64,000 nucleotides of DNA from Hydra vulgaris (GCF_038396675.1 NC_088921.1:43239501-43303500), one strand, 5' to 3'. Positions 10,522 to 21,757 are shown, counted from the first letter of the stretch. Program-made: numbers and translations. The notes: generated from the letters alone by a model not told the origin.

Positions 10522-11538
10522 AATGAAAATTCCTAGTGATAAAATTTTTCAATGAAAAGAGTGAGATTCAAAAAAATAGCCGCAAAATTTTAAAAAAAGT
10601 AAATACTTTACAAATGGAGCAGAACATGTATTTTAAGTGATAAAGTTGCCAAGATTCCTGTTCAATAATTTGTTAAAAGTAATACACTCAGTAATTGAAA
10701 GAATGTACTTTTATCCCATCTGAAAAACTTATTTTCAATAATAATAGTAGAAAACAGAAAAAGAACCTTAGCTTTTCAATAGTTGGAAAGTTAAGTTTAG
10801 TAAATTCCAAAAATAATTTTCTTGCAACAGACTACATCAAGATTATTGACTGGAAAACTACTATACTTTTACTTTTTCTGCCAGGCCTCTATGTCTTCAA
10901 TAATAAAAATTTAGTTAAAAGTTCAACCTGGTAAAAAGAGTTAAAGGCAAGCAAAAGAACTAAGCACAAAGCTTTTAACAGAGGTTTCTGCAAAAAGCTA
11001 CAGGCTCCAATTCCAGAGATGGCATCATAAGAACTATATTTAAAGAAAAGTAAAGAACTCAATTCTTTTGAGAATGTTTTCAGTGGTATAGCAAATCAAA
11101 AATCAATACAGATAATGGCCCGCCTTAATCTGTATAGTGTAGAATGTAAGGTAAACTGAAACTGAACTCTTTAGAGAGGGCTTTTTTGTCAAAAAACTTC
11201 AGCTCATTTGATTTAGTAAACAATTTATTTTGCTTTGCACTTAGCCAAGGAATACTTAGAGTCCTTTTTATTCTAAGACATTTTGTAAAAATTTCCTCCT
11301 TCTGTTAGAATTTTCTGAAGACATCTTTGTCATAAAACCAAAATTATGTATAAAGGTTTTAAAAATAGAATTCCATTCCTTGACTCCATTTTCATACAAA
11401 AATGCAAGCTAATGTTTAATAACACATTTTTATTTATAGAAAAAGAAGATTAATTGAACATATTTTTAAGCAATAACTGATTTTTTTAATTTTCAAATTT
11501 TTAAAACATTGAAACATTAACTTATATTTTTTTTTTTA
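10522..11538. other. AT-rich spacer, no confirmed features
   Basis: A 79-residue open frame at 10695-10934 has no recognisable motif and no splice context. I see no repeats or terminal structures here. Confidence 0.5.
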
Positions 11539-11582
11539 ACATGTGCAACATTTTTGTACATTACACAACTATTTTAACATGT

Positions 11583-12483
11583 AAATTTTACCTCCAACAA
11601 AACTCAGTTATTTACTGCAAACAACTATTGCAGTACTGTCAACACTCCTATATTAATGAATGGCAACCTTCTCAGTTTACTACTGACCTTTCATGGAAAC
11701 AATATATACAATCGATGGCAAATTAGTATCTGCTAAGGTTGCTTCTCTTTATCGTGCTTGTCTTTTTCTTTCCTGATTCCATTCTCTACATCTACAAATC
11801 TCTTATTCGTCCCTGTATGGAATACTGTTGTCATATTTGGACTGGTTCTTCTAATGATGCTCTTTCTTTCCTAGAAAAGGTACAAAAACGCATTGTAAAG
11901 GTAATTGGACCCGCTCTATCTGTTAAGCTTGAGCTTCTTGCCCATCATCATAAAGCTGCATCTCTTTCTCTTTTCTACAAATACTATCATGGTCGCTGCT
12001 CAACGGAGCTATCATCTCTAGTTCCATTAACTAAAACTCATTCTTGCTTGATTCGTCATTCAGCAAAGTCTTATTATTTTACTGTATTTGTCCCTGCATG
12101 CTCTAAAAACTTTTATTTATCTAGTTTTTTTTGCCAACCTTAAAGTGTTTGAGGTCAGCAAAATATTGCCGACCTTTGTATTAAAGACCTTTGTATTAAA
12201 TTTTATTTGCTGACCTAATGCCGACCTCTAAAAAATTGAGATCAGCAAATAATCATCAACCTCAATTTTCTTAATTCCAAGAGTTGCCACCCCAAGGCCG
12301 TAAAGGCCACTAAAGTTGAGGAGACTACTTTAGTTGTGGTTACAACCCTCTCTCAACTCTATAACTCTAAAACATGAACCTTGAAGAACAAAGCCCCTGC
12401 GCAAAGAAACAAGTTGACCGCTGCCCTACCAGGGACATGGTGAATATCGAACTTATGAGGCATACCCTCTACCACTACCGCAA
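11583..12483 (+). mobile_element. 5'-truncated non-LTR retrotransposon (LINE), 3' part
   Basis: The segment carries the C-terminal part of a reverse transcriptase followed by about 340 bp of less AT-rich 3' untranslated sequence. That tail contains inverted GAGGTCGGCA/TGCCGACCTC-like motifs (about 12150-12245). Both ends abut copies of an ACATGTGCAACATTACACAA-like repeat (11539-11582 and 12484-12560), so the element probably sits inside a short tandem repeat. Confidence 0.7.
11739..12143 (+). pseudogene. Reverse-transcriptase C-terminal region of a LINE
   Basis: The translation contains SILYIYKSLIRPCMEYCCHI and WTGSSNDALSFLEKVQKRIV, then AASLSLFYKYYHGRCS. This is the standard thumb and connection region of jockey/CR1-type LINE polymerases, in which IRP-x-x-EYC-x-x-IW is followed by L-x-x-V-Q-x-R and LFYKYYHGxCS. 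The upstream sequence (DLSWKQYIQSM near 11690) belongs to the same protein but lies in another frame and is separated by a stop. The catalytic palm domain is absent, so this is a 5'-truncated dead copy. Confidence 0.85.
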
Positions 12484-12595
12484 TATGTGCAATATTACAC
12501 AACTTTTTTAACATGTGCAACATTACACAACTATTTTAACACGTGCAATTTTACACAAATTTTATAGCGGTTGTTAGCTAAAAAAAAATCAAAAC

Positions 12596-12740
12596 CTGGT
12601 CCATTAATTCAGAATAAGTAAACATAGACTTTTTTCCTGTCACTGGACTGTCATAAAAAACTGCAACTTGATTTCCAAATCCTTCAAGAACATGCCGATC
12701 AAGGAGATTATAACACGTGTTCATTTGACCACCAACAAAC
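12596..12740 (-). CDS. ACSS3: Exon 2 of ACSS3-like acyl-CoA synthetase
   Basis: On the minus strand an acceptor (TTGTATAG, AG at 12742-12741) precedes 145 coding bases that begin by completing the Trp codon of exon 1. They read FVGGQMNTCYNLLDRHVLEG, then FGNQVAVFYDSPVTGKKS and MFTYSELMDQ, and end at CAG|GTTTTG (GT at 12595-12594). The W-F-V-G-G-x-x-N-x-C-Y-N-x-x-D-R-H block is characteristic of the acetyl-/propionyl-CoA synthetase family, N-terminal to the adenylate-forming core. Phase joins exactly to exon 1 across a 486-bp intron. The donor is weaker than usual. Following exons, which should encode the ATP-binding core, were not found at lower coordinates in this window. Confidence 0.82.
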
Positions 12741-13226
12741 CTATACAAATAAAACTTTAAATAAAGTTAAACAAATTTAATACGAGTTGGTATTTATAAA
12801 CTATAGAAACAATTTTTCTGATGATTTTATTTTATTAATATGTATGGTGTTTAAAAGTAAAACATTTTAGTTCATGCTTTAAATTTATAAGCTTTTCTTT
12901 GACAAAAAAATATACATCATAAAATGTCATCTTACTAGCGCATTTAATATCATTGGCAACATTTCATTAGAAGATACTGAAACAAGCAAGGTTTCAGTAC
13001 ATACATCAATTGAGGGTGTGGGTTTAGGCAATCTATTATAACAAAATTTTATATTTATTAATATTATTCTTTTTTCTTTTTTCTTTTCTTCTAGGAGAGT
13101 CTGGAATAAAGTGACTTTTATTAAAATGTGAGTGAAATGTAAGCATAATATATTGGTAACATGCAGGCAGTAATATGCAGTAGTAAATGTTTGTAATGTT
13201 TTTGTTATTGTTAAACACAAACTTAC

Positions 13227-13438
13227 CATTTAGAAAATGGCGGGTTAGAATTATCAAGTACTTGATTATATTTCTTAAACCATAGAATTTCCTGAGCAGC
13301 TTCATTCCAGTAGTCTTCTGGGCTATTTAGTGAACGTTGAAAATGTTCACTGTAAGTGACAGAATTTCTATTAAACACTTTACGAAAACAAGCAGTCATT
13401 TGAAGTACTTTTACTCTCGAGCGTAAAGGTAAAATCAT
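13227..13438 (-). CDS. ACSS3: Exon 1 of ACSS3-like mitochondrial acyl-CoA synthetase
   Basis: ACSS3-type enzymes activate short-chain acids such as propionate to acyl-CoA with ATP in the mitochondrial matrix. The ATG at 13438 opens [20 protein letters not shown], an Arg/Lys-rich, acid-free stretch typical of a mitochondrial targeting peptide. It is followed by the family's N-terminal domain: [20 protein letters not shown] and [17 protein letters not shown]. The exon ends in AAATG|GTAAGT, a strong donor (GT at 13226-13225), splitting a Trp codon that exon 2 completes. The open frame extends upstream of the ATG without another ATG. Identification rests on family motifs remembered, not on a search; ACSS2-like relatives are the main alternative. 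Confidence 0.82.
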
Positions 13439-13743
13439 TTTATTTCTAAAAAGCAAACTTTATCTTAAACATTAAAACAAACTATTTAAAATATGAAACA
13501 AAATATAATATAAATAAACTTTAGCACATAAGACTGCATCTTAAGTGAATTTAATTAACGGAGTTCAAAATTTGCTGGCTAAGCTTGCAGGCTTCTTGTA
13601 AACAGAAAGCCTGATTCAAAGTGAGTTCATATTACCAAGTTCTAGAATTTGACAAGTAGGAGAATCTGATTTAGCTTTAACTTCCTACTTCATTTTCAAG
13701 CATAACTTACTGAAATAAATGTTGTTTTGATATATCTATTTGA

Positions 13744-13747
<4 letters not shown>
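13439..13747. other. Region upstream of the ACSS3-like gene
   Basis: This should contain the 5' untranslated region and promoter of the minus-strand gene. No TATA box or other site could be assigned with confidence. Confidence 0.4.
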
Positions 13748-13833
<86 letters not shown>

Positions 13834-13858
13834 TATATATATATTATATATATATATG
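13748..13858. repeat. (TA)n microsatellite
   Basis: About 110 bp of nearly pure TA dinucleotide repeat with two short AA or TT interruptions near the right end. Confidence 0.95.
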
Positions 13859-14037
13859 ATTGCCTAATGGCCAAACTACAACTTTCTCCTAATGGATTAG
13901 GAACTGAAACACAAACATCAATTGATAGTCTAGAAACACTCATATCAGTAGCAATGAAACTTAGTATAATAAAATTTAGTATTCCAGGTTATTTTTTTAT
14001 TTTTGTATCCATAATGTCAGCTAAAAAGAGATATGTA

Positions 14038-15337
14038 CAGTCAGTCACAAAAGTTTTCGTACACCTTACAATTTTGAGAAAACACTTAATAAAAACCATT
14101 TTAAATTCAAAACAATAATTTTATATCAAAGTAACAAGAATATATCAGACAAAAAATAAAAAATAATTAACTAAATAAAAATATTTATTTGTAAAACTGA
14201 AAAAGTTTACTTTTTGAATTTATAATGTCACAAAAGTTTTGGTACACTAAACAAAACTTGTAAAAAAAACAAGAATACGAAAAAATTAAAAAATCTTTAG
14301 TAATTTGTTGAGCATCCTTTGGCATTTACACAAGCTTTTAATCTTCTGTTCATCAATGACACTAATTTTTCGGTATAAGAAGACGGAATTTTATTCCATT
14401 CTTCTAGTAAGATATTTTTCAGCATATTAACATTTGTTATTCTATGTTTCCTAACTTGTTTGTCTAAATAACCCCACACATTCTCTATTGAATTAAAGTC
14501 TGTTGATTGGGAGGAGAATGCAGTTGTTATAATGTCCAAATATACCCAGCAATCCATTTTAGGCTGAATAAATACCAAACTCCCCACTCCAGCTGCAGCC
14601 ATTGATCCCCAAACCATCACACTTCCACCTCCATGTTTCGAGGTACTCTGCCATTTAATCTGGATTTTCTAAGTATTCGTCTAATATTTTCTGGATGAAC
14701 TATCTTTCCAATTTCAAGTTCAACATCTACTGCTAATTTTGGTGCACTAATACAAGGATTTGAATTGACTTTTTTAATTATACTCCTTCTGTCTAGTGAA
14801 TTTAAAATTTTTGGTCGGACACTTCTTGTTATCGTATTAACAGAACCAGTCATTTTAAACTTTTTAACAATACTTTGAACAGTGGAATGTGTTTTACCAA
14901 CAATTTTGGCAATTTGAAGAAGAGACTTCTTTTCTTTATGGAATTTTATTATTAATTCATGCATGTCATTAGGCATGTGATGTTTCATATTTAAACTCAT
15001 GTTTATAACTAAATTTTTGTTGAAAAAATTATTATTATCTTAATAAAAATCTATAAACGAACAAATTTGAACAAGTTTTAACCAACTACTAAGGAATTGC
15101 ATATTATTAAGTATTAGTTTTATTAGTGTACGAAAACTTTTGTGACATATTATAAATTCAAAAATTAAACTTTTTCAGTTTTACAAATAAATATTTTTAA
15201 TTAGTTAATTATTTTTTATTTCTTGTTTGATATATTCTTGTTACTTTGATATAAAATTATTGTTTTGGATTTAAAATGGTTTTTATTAAGTGTTTTCTCA
15301 AAATTGTAAGGTGTACGAAAACTTTTGTGACTGACTG
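14038..15337 (-). mobile_element. Internally deleted Tc1 element with 210-bp inverted repeats
   Basis: TA at 14036-14037 and 15338-15339 flank ends starting CAGTCAGTCACAAAAGTTTT. The inverted repeats extend about 210 bp with only a handful of mismatches. An inner repeat of the tip motif (TCACAAAAGTTTTGGTACACT at 14228-14248; its inverse at 15125-15145) makes them IR/DR-type ends. At 1300 bp the element is shorter than a full Tc1 element because two parts of the transposase gene are missing. Confidence 0.93.
14297..15000 (-). pseudogene. Tc1 transposase with two internal deletions
   Basis: The ATG at 15000 starts MSLNMKHHMPNDMHELIIKF, leading into the first helix-turn-helix (LLQIAKIVGKTHSTVQSIV) and the second DNA-binding segment ending NGRVPR. 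There the frame jumps straight to KHGGGSVMVWGSMAAAGVG, so the part with the first catalytic Asp is deleted. A second deletion after VYLDIITTAF removes the second Asp. The sequence resumes at SQSTDFNSIENVWGYLDKQV, which keeps the catalytic Glu, and ends at 14297. The DNA-binding half is open and intact, so a truncated end-binding protein is conceivable, but no transposase activity is possible. Confidence 0.9.
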
Positions 15338-15405
15338 TACATATCTCTTTTTAGCTGACATTATGGATACAAAAATAAAAAAATAACCTGGAATACTAAA
15401 TTTTA

Positions 15406-16075
15406 AAAACATAATTAAATATTCTAAAACTTATTTAAACTTCATTCATTTGTATTGCTTTTTTATTAAAAATTTTACTTTATGCATGTTTTATTTGACT
15501 TTTATACTTTATTTCATTAATATAAACATGCAACAATATTTGGTAGACGTGTATTTCTGGCACCCCCCTAAAGTGAGTCTTATGTAAAACAAGTATTTTT
15601 GAAAACCACACTTAACCCTAATCAAACCTTGACCCATAGGTTATTATTTAGGCCCTAATCTAGGTCTTAGTGTTAGAACCAGAATTTGGGTTATTTTATG
15701 GTTTTTAATAACAGATGTTTTGCCTAAGACTTTTTTTTTACTGACTTTTAGAAGAGTGTCTGAAATATAAGTCCGCCTAATATTTGATAATAAATTATTT
15801 TCAAAAAACAACTACTATAAACATAGAAAATACTTTTCTTTAACATTTAACGTGAAGTTTGTTAGTATAACTTACTAAAAATAATATTTAATATTGCTTA
15901 AAAATATAAGCAAATAAATAGTATAAAAGTTTCTTCATTATATAAAAAAATAATATAATAGATCTTTTTTTTATCCCGAAGTTTTAAGGGATTCGTACAA
16001 CACATCCAAAGCTTTAGAGAGCTTCTGCATTAAATTTTTTTCAGTGGAAAAAGAAACTTCTAAGGTTGTCGAGCT
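15406..16075. other. AT-rich spacer
   Basis: No coding or structured element recognised. A stretch near 15595-15665 contains loosely repeated AACCCTAAT-like motifs, too few and too irregular to be called a telomeric repeat. Confidence 0.4.
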
Positions 16076-16138
16076 TTAATGCTTTTACTTTTTGTCGAGC
16101 CTTAATCATTAAGGCTCGACAAAAAGTAAAAGCATTAA
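16076..16138. repeat. Perfect 31-bp hairpin with 1-nt loop
   Basis: The arm TTAATGCTTTTACTTTTTGT continuing to CGAGCCTTAAT (16076-16106) is followed by a single C and its exact reverse complement (16108-16138). A third, direct partial copy of the arm follows at about 16140-16158. Confidence 0.9.
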
Positions 16139-17149
16139 GTTAATGCTTTTACTTTTTCTTAACTTAAAAGAGGGTAAAAAAGTGAACAATATTTAAACAC
16201 CAAATCTATTCAGTTGACTGCTATATCCGTGCCAAGCAGAAGTCAGATTTAAAGATATTTAAAATATTAGTTTAAATATTTTTTTAATATATGCTTTGGT
16301 CTAAAGAACTTTTGGTTGGATTTATTTTTCATATCGTTGTTTTGCGGGATTGTTTACAACTTAACACTTAGTTGTTTGGCGGAATGGGAAATAATTTTTA
16401 AACTTTTTTTGGATCCCTGGATCCGTCAGATCCTTCTATATCATTTAAACATTCGAAAGCACTAACACATGGCGGTAAAAAATATAAATGTAAAGGCCTT
16501 GAAAAGCTGATATCATAGCTTCACAGATTAAATATTAAATTAAGTTTTTTTCCATACTTATTGGAAAAAATATATAAATGTAAAGGACACTTGTATTTTA
16601 CTACTTTATTATTATTATAAAAAATTGAAAAAAATTTTTATACATGATTGCAATATGACTAAGAAAGATTGTTTTTTCTACTTGAGCTTTAAAGTTCAGA
16701 AGGCGGACAAACATTAATCTTAAACAATACCTAAAGGGGCTGTTCAAATAATACTTTTAATACAGAGATAAAACTCTGAAACTTTCTGAAAACCAACATC
16801 TGAAAAGATGTTGGTTGCAATTTCAATTCAGTTGGGTTTGCATCTGATTTGTACAACTATATTATTTCTTTACTCATTACTTCAAATCGACAAAAAACGA
16901 ACGTCGAGTTTGTAAACTTTTTTTTATTAAAAAATTGTTGTTTGTTTAAAGATTTAAACACTTTTTTTTTGCAGTGAAAATTTTTTTTATGGTTGTAAAA
17001 AGTGAAAAGAAAGCAAGCTAAAGCAGTTAAAAGTCGTTATGAGCGCGCTCAACATTTTTTTTTTAACCATTTAAAGTGTCATCTTTATTAAAGTGAGCAA
17101 AACTCAAAAAAACAAAAAAAGAAAATTATATATAGTTTGAACTATTATA
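16139..17149. other. AT-rich spacer
   Basis: No genes seen. A short hairpin (CCAACATCT and AGATGTTGG) lies near 16792-16816. Confidence 0.4.
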
Positions 17150-17312
17150 TTTATAATATATAATAGCGTAATATTTCCCGTATATTGTCTTCTTAGTTTA
17201 CTATTGCGGCCTCTAGTTTTATGGTCTTTGTCTAACATTTCGGATTTTATGTGAAAGTTTATGATATCGTATCCTTTCAAATAATTAAACATTTGTATCA
17301 TATGAGGCGTTG
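17150..17312 (-). pseudogene. Short fragment of a LINE C-terminus
   Basis: The minus-strand translation MIQMFNYLKGYDIINFHIKS followed by SKLRRQYTGNI matches almost residue for residue the C-terminal segment of the LINE at 20029-22714 (MIQMFKYLKGYDIINFHIKS). Only about 160 bp is present, with no 3' end of the element. Confidence 0.8.
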
Positions 17313-17388
17313 CAAACGAAAGGGGCACACCAACCAAAATCAAGTTTTGGGTAAATCGCGTTTGAAGTTTCTAGACTGAAATTTGCAA

Positions 17389-17637
17389 AGAGGCACACCA
17401 ACCAAAATCAAGTTTTGAGTAAGCGCGCGAAATTACACTTTTTCCTACCACCTACGAACGAACGTTTTACTCTTTACAAAGTGTATTTCTTTAAATTTTA
17501 TCACGGTAAATAACAAGGGATTTTCAGTCAGAAAGAGGTCCACTTACACGTTGATCTTATGTTATATTGTAGATGACAGACTAAAGTAAAAAATGGTTAA
17601 AGAAAACGGATTTTCGAAAATTGGTTGGTGTGCCTCT
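17389..17637. mobile_element. 249-bp MITE with 17-bp inverted ends
   Basis: AGAGGCACACCAACCAA at 17389-17405 is exactly inverted at 17621-17637. A second partial copy of the left end (GGCACACCAACCAAAATCAA from about 17319) lies just upstream, suggesting a truncated tandem copy. No clear target duplication was found and no coding capacity is present. Confidence 0.75.
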
Positions 17638-17864
17638 TCTTATTTGGTTGTAAAAAAAATTGTAAAGTACGATTGTAAGATGAAAAAATATTTCTTAAGA
17701 TTAAATTATGCAATCATTATGCATCAAGATAAAATCATCATAATAAATACTTTTTAAAAAATTACAGGGTCCAGATTTTTGTAATAAGAGTTTAAAAAGT
17801 TCTGTTTTTTTTTGTTTTTATCAAGTTTTTTTTTTTTTTTACAATACTTTAAAAATCTTACAAT

Positions 17865-18071
17865 ATGGGATTATTCAGTTATTTTAAAATATGCAATTAT
17901 CAGAGGTCAAAGTTTTATTTTCAATTTTATTATGTTTATGTGCCTGAAGTTAAAAATTGTCTTTTAAGCAAATCTTTTGTGTCTGAAGATCAACTTCATA
18001 ATATGTCAAAAAAGATTGAACATTCGATCTCTGGAGCGATTACTTCTCCTGTAACTTTACTTGGAGATTGA
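17865..18071 (+). CDS. Hypothetical open frame or terminal exon
   Basis: An open frame from ATG 17865 ends at a TGA at 18069-18071. The second half (VPEVKNCLLSKSFVSEDQLH, then NMSKKIEHSISGAITSPVTL) has more balanced codon use than the AT-rich first part. A TTATCAG acceptor-like site near 17898-17904 suggests it might instead be the last exon of a plus-strand gene. I do not recognise the product, and it could be chance. Confidence 0.25.
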   Translation: MGLFSYFKICNYQRSKFYFQFYYVYVPEVKNCLLSKSFVSEDQLHNMSKKIEHSISGAITSPVTLLGD

Positions 18072-18133
18072 AGAAGCTCTTTTCACATTGCTCAATTCAT
18101 AAACAATAACTCATCATGTTCGTTTAAGAAAAT

Positions 18134-18216
18134 CACCCGCGTGTTATGAACAGTTAAATAATGTTACCCGCGTGTTATGAACTGTTAAAAACGTTACCGT
18201 GTTTTATGAACAGTAA
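18134..18216. repeat. Three short tandem repeats around CCGCGTGTTATGAACAG
   Basis: Copies of a GTTACCCGCGTGTTATGAAC-like unit of about 34 bp follow one another with increasing divergence. They are locally GC-richer than the flanks. Confidence 0.6.
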
Positions 18217-18495
18217 TACGCAATGTTCATTATAGAGAGTTGCGTGTGTTTCAAGTTTTAGCGATGTTATGCTAAGTATTTTACGACTAAATATTTTAAT
18301 AAATATAGAAATAAATATTAATGGTGACATTATTATCTCGTATGAGATTGTGTAATATTAACGAAGTGAATATATTTTAAAGTTTGTGGTTCCCATAGGA
18401 TTAATATGAAATTTATTTAAACTATTATGCAAATATATTTTTTCATTTCTGGCTCGTTTTTCATTATTTAAGAATGCCTTTTAAAGTTGTATAAA

Positions 18496-18659
18496 ACAGT
18501 GTGGCAGCTGATGAGACTTGATACTTTAACAATGTGGCAGCTGATGAGATTTGATACATGAACAGTGTGGCAGCTGATGAGACTTGATACTTGAACAGTG
18601 TTGCAGCTGGTGAGACTTGATACTTGAACAGTGTGGCAGCTGATGAGACTTGATACTTG
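18496..18659. repeat. 33-bp minisatellite, five copies
   Basis: Five head-to-tail units with core GTGGCAGCTGATGAGACTTG, differing by a few substitutions. Each unit contains the palindrome CAGCTG. Confidence 0.9.
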
Positions 18660-19016
18660 CCCTTTTTATAGTCATTATAATTAAAGATTCTCTATTTTTG
18701 CAGTGTTTTTAAAATATATGAGCGAATAAAATATATGAGGTATTGTAAAAAGTTTATAAGTTGTTAGTTTGTTTTTTTACAAAGCATTATTATGGTTTGC
18801 GGATGCACAAAAACAATCTTTAAACAAAATTAAGCTAATATTAAGTTCTAGAATACTCTTGTTAACCAAAGGACTTGTTCTTTAAGTGTAAACTCATGCT
18901 TAAGCTTTAAGTGTGAGTTAACACTTTGTCAATCGATTATCAGTTCATTGTGCCCGTGACTCACTTGAGTAAATGCTAAAATTGCTAAAACTCTTATTGG
19001 GAAACTAATTTTTTTT

Positions 19017-19541
19017 ATTTTATCATCCAAAGATGTATGGAAAAATCTTTAATTTTATCATCCAAAGATGTATGGAAAAATCTTTAATTTTATCATCCAA
19101 AGATGTATGGACAAATCTTTAATTTTATCATCCAAAGATGTATGGACAAATCTTTAATTTTATCATCCAAAGATGTATAGAAAAATCTTTAATTTTATCA
19201 TCCAAAGATGTATGGAAAAATCTTTAATTTTATCATCCAAAGATGTATGGAAAAATCTTTAATTTTGTCATCCAAAGATGTATGGACAAATCTTTAATTT
19301 TATCATCCAAAGATGTATGGACAAATCTTTAATTTTATCATTCAAAGATGTATGGAAAAATCTTTAATTTTATCATCCAAAGATGTATGGACAAATCTTT
19401 AATTTAATCATCCAAAGATGTATGGAAAAATCTTTAATTTTATCATCCAAAGATGTATGGACAAATCTTTAATTTTATCATCCAAAGATGTATGGAAAAA
19501 TCTTTAATTTTATCATCCAAAGATGTATGGAAAAATCTTTA
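19017..19541. repeat. 35-bp minisatellite, 15 copies
   Basis: Fifteen units with core TCATCCAAAGATGTATGGAA differ mostly at one position (GGAAAAAT versus GGACAAAT). The near-identity suggests recent expansion or homogenisation. Confidence 0.95.
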
Positions 19542-20028
19542 GTTAATAAAAGAAATTTTTTTATTCGATAGCCCTTTCTTTTTATATTAGATAGATAGCA
19601 CTAACAAATCTCTGAGCGGTGTCGCTTTTAACATTGGATATCTGGCATGGTTCATTCAAACTTTTTATGTATAACTGATTGATTTATAACAAGCACTACA
19701 TTAAAAGAATAAATAAAGTAGAATAAAATTTTATAGCGACTTACAAAAGCAATGTTTTGTAGCAATTTATGTAAACTTGGATTAGATTGTGAAAATGCAA
19801 ATACAGTTTATATTCTTTTTAAGTATTAACAAAAAAGTGTTTTTGAAGCTTGAAAGGAAAACTAATCTTCAAAACTTATAAAGTCCTGAGATGAAAAATG
19901 GGCTCATTAAATCTTCTTAAAAGAACTTCTATATAATAATATAATAGCGCTGTACACTTCAGAAGTAATGAGTGCAAACTGCGTAGAGTTTGTACTTTAA
20001 CAGCTATAATACACAAAAATAATAAAAA

Positions 20029-21570
20029 TCAGTATTCAAAATGTTCATCAAATTTGTTTTTGAATTGGTTGGTACTAACTGCATCTATTGTTTCTTGTAT
20101 AAGCTTGTTCCAATCATTTACCACTCTATTGGTAAAATGTCGTTTAATATTTCCCGTATATTGTCTTCTCAGTTTACTATTGTGGCCTCTAGTTTTACGG
20201 TCTTTTTGCATTGCGGACTTTATGTGAAAGTTTATGATATCGTATCCTTTCAAATATTTAAACATTTGTATCATATTATATCACCTCTTCTTCTTCTATT
20301 CTCCAGCGATAGTAATCCCAACTTTTTTAATCTCTCTTCATAGCTATATCCTCTTAAACTTTCTATTCTAGTAGCTCTCTGTTGAACACTCTCTAGTTTA
20401 TCTTTATCATACTGCCAATAAGGATTCCAGATGTGAGCTGCATATTCTAAAATTGGACGAACTAAGGCTATAATCAGAGTTTCGTTGTTTTTTCATCTAA
20501 GAATTTAAAAGTGTTTGATCTGACCTAGCTTTTGATTTGCTTTATTTTCTGCTTTATTTACATGGTGTTTCCATCCTAAATCGTCAGAAACGTACGCACC
20601 TAAATCTTTTTCCATACTTGAGTACGCTAAAGTTGTATTGTTCATTGAAAATTTGAGTTGGTTATTTCCAATTACCATAATCTTTCATTTTTGCTGGTTG
20701 AACTTCATCAATCACTCATTAGATCATTGCATTAATACGCCTATATCTTGTTGAAGTTCAATTATATCATTAGCATTTTTTATTGCTTTAAGGATTTTCG
20801 TGTCATTAGCAAAGACTTTACAGCCTGATTTTATTTTATTGGAGATATCATTGATAAAGGCTACAAATGAGAGTGCTTCTAGCACTGATCCTTGCGGTAC
20901 TCCGCTCACAACTATCACCACTCTAAGAAGCCTGTTTTTTAAAAATCCTTGGCACCAATCCAATAATTTTGATTTAAAACCAAAAGCATCCAGTTTTAAC
21001 AATAATCTTTCATGATCAACCGACTCAAACGCTTTGGCAAAATCTAAAATACAAAAAGATCACATCCCAACCATTGTCTACTGAATTTGTGATGAAATCT
21101 AGAGACTCCAATAGGTTTGTCACACAACTTTTATTATCAACAAACCCATGTTGGTTTTTATTGATTAGCATGTTATCTACTAAATTTTTCATCATTTTAT
21201 CCATAATTATCCTTTTTATGACTTCACAAACTACAGATGTTAAAGATACAAGTCTATAGTTGTTAGGATCTAATTTGCTACCATTTTTAAACAACGAAAT
21301 GATATTAGCACATGACCATAACTTTGGGAGTTTACTTCTTTCAAAGAATTTATTAAACATTATTGATAGGGGTTTGGCTAAAGCGGATTTGCACTCCTTT
21401 AGAACTTTTGGGTGAACTTTGTCCATTCCAGTTGCTTTATTAGTATCGAATTTGCTTAAGTATTCTTCTACAACAGAGACATTAAAATCTGGATTTCTAC
21501 ACAAAGTTTGTGTTTCTATATCTATGATTGGAACAGATGAATCTTGCGAATACTGATGCACAATACTCAT
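20029..21570 (-). pseudogene. LINE reverse transcriptase, frameshifted
   Basis: The N-terminal RT block reads EYLSKFDTNKATGMDKVHPK, then NYRLVSLTSVVCEVIKRI. A frameshift near 21050 splits the first catalytic motif (DFAKAFESVDH). The next segment has SGVPQGSVLEALSFVAFIND and FANDTKI in place of the usual FADD, so one catalytic Asp has become Asn. Between 20723 and 20275 several frames carry the connection region. The C-terminus MIQMFKYLKGYDIINFHIKS through RHFTNRVVNDWNKLIQ ends at 20029. The combination is typical of CR1/jockey-type LINEs. Confidence 0.88.
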
Positions 21571-21757
21571 TTAATGTATTTGCAATTACCTTTAAATCTG
21601 TTACAATACTACCGTTTTTTAGTTGGATCGCTCTTATGTTCTCTTTGACTTAAGTTTTATTATTTATATATGCATAAACTTTCTTGGGGTTAGATTTGTT
21701 CTATATTAGGCTTTTTTAAACATTTTTCTGATATTTCATTAGCCTTTATACCGTTTT

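Larger units (their letters stand above)
13970..15405. repeat. Perfect 66-bp palindrome arms around a Tc1 element
   Basis: Positions 13970-14035 and 15340-15405 are exact reverse complements over all 66 bases (left arm starts TAAAATTTAGTATTCCAGG and ends AAGAGATATG). The Tc1 element 14038-15337 with its TA duplication lies exactly between them. Removing it leaves arms meeting at ...GATATG-TA-CATATC..., a perfect 134-bp palindrome with TA at its centre. The arms begin and end in TA, so the palindrome could itself be a TA-inserting miniature element. Confidence 0.9.

Noticed and set aside
12927-13305. Two open frames between the ACSS3-like exons
   Set aside because: They lie in the intron, overlap in different frames, and have no motifs. 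The coding exons and splice sites on either side account for the region.
12935-13946. Shared SIDVC-coding segment in two places (about 13010 and 13925)
   Set aside because: The similarity is limited to about 20 bases in an AT-rich context and does not extend into a gene or repeat.
15595-15665. Telomere-like AACCCTAAT motifs
   Set aside because: Only a few irregular copies exist, mixed with unrelated sequence. This is not a telomeric array.
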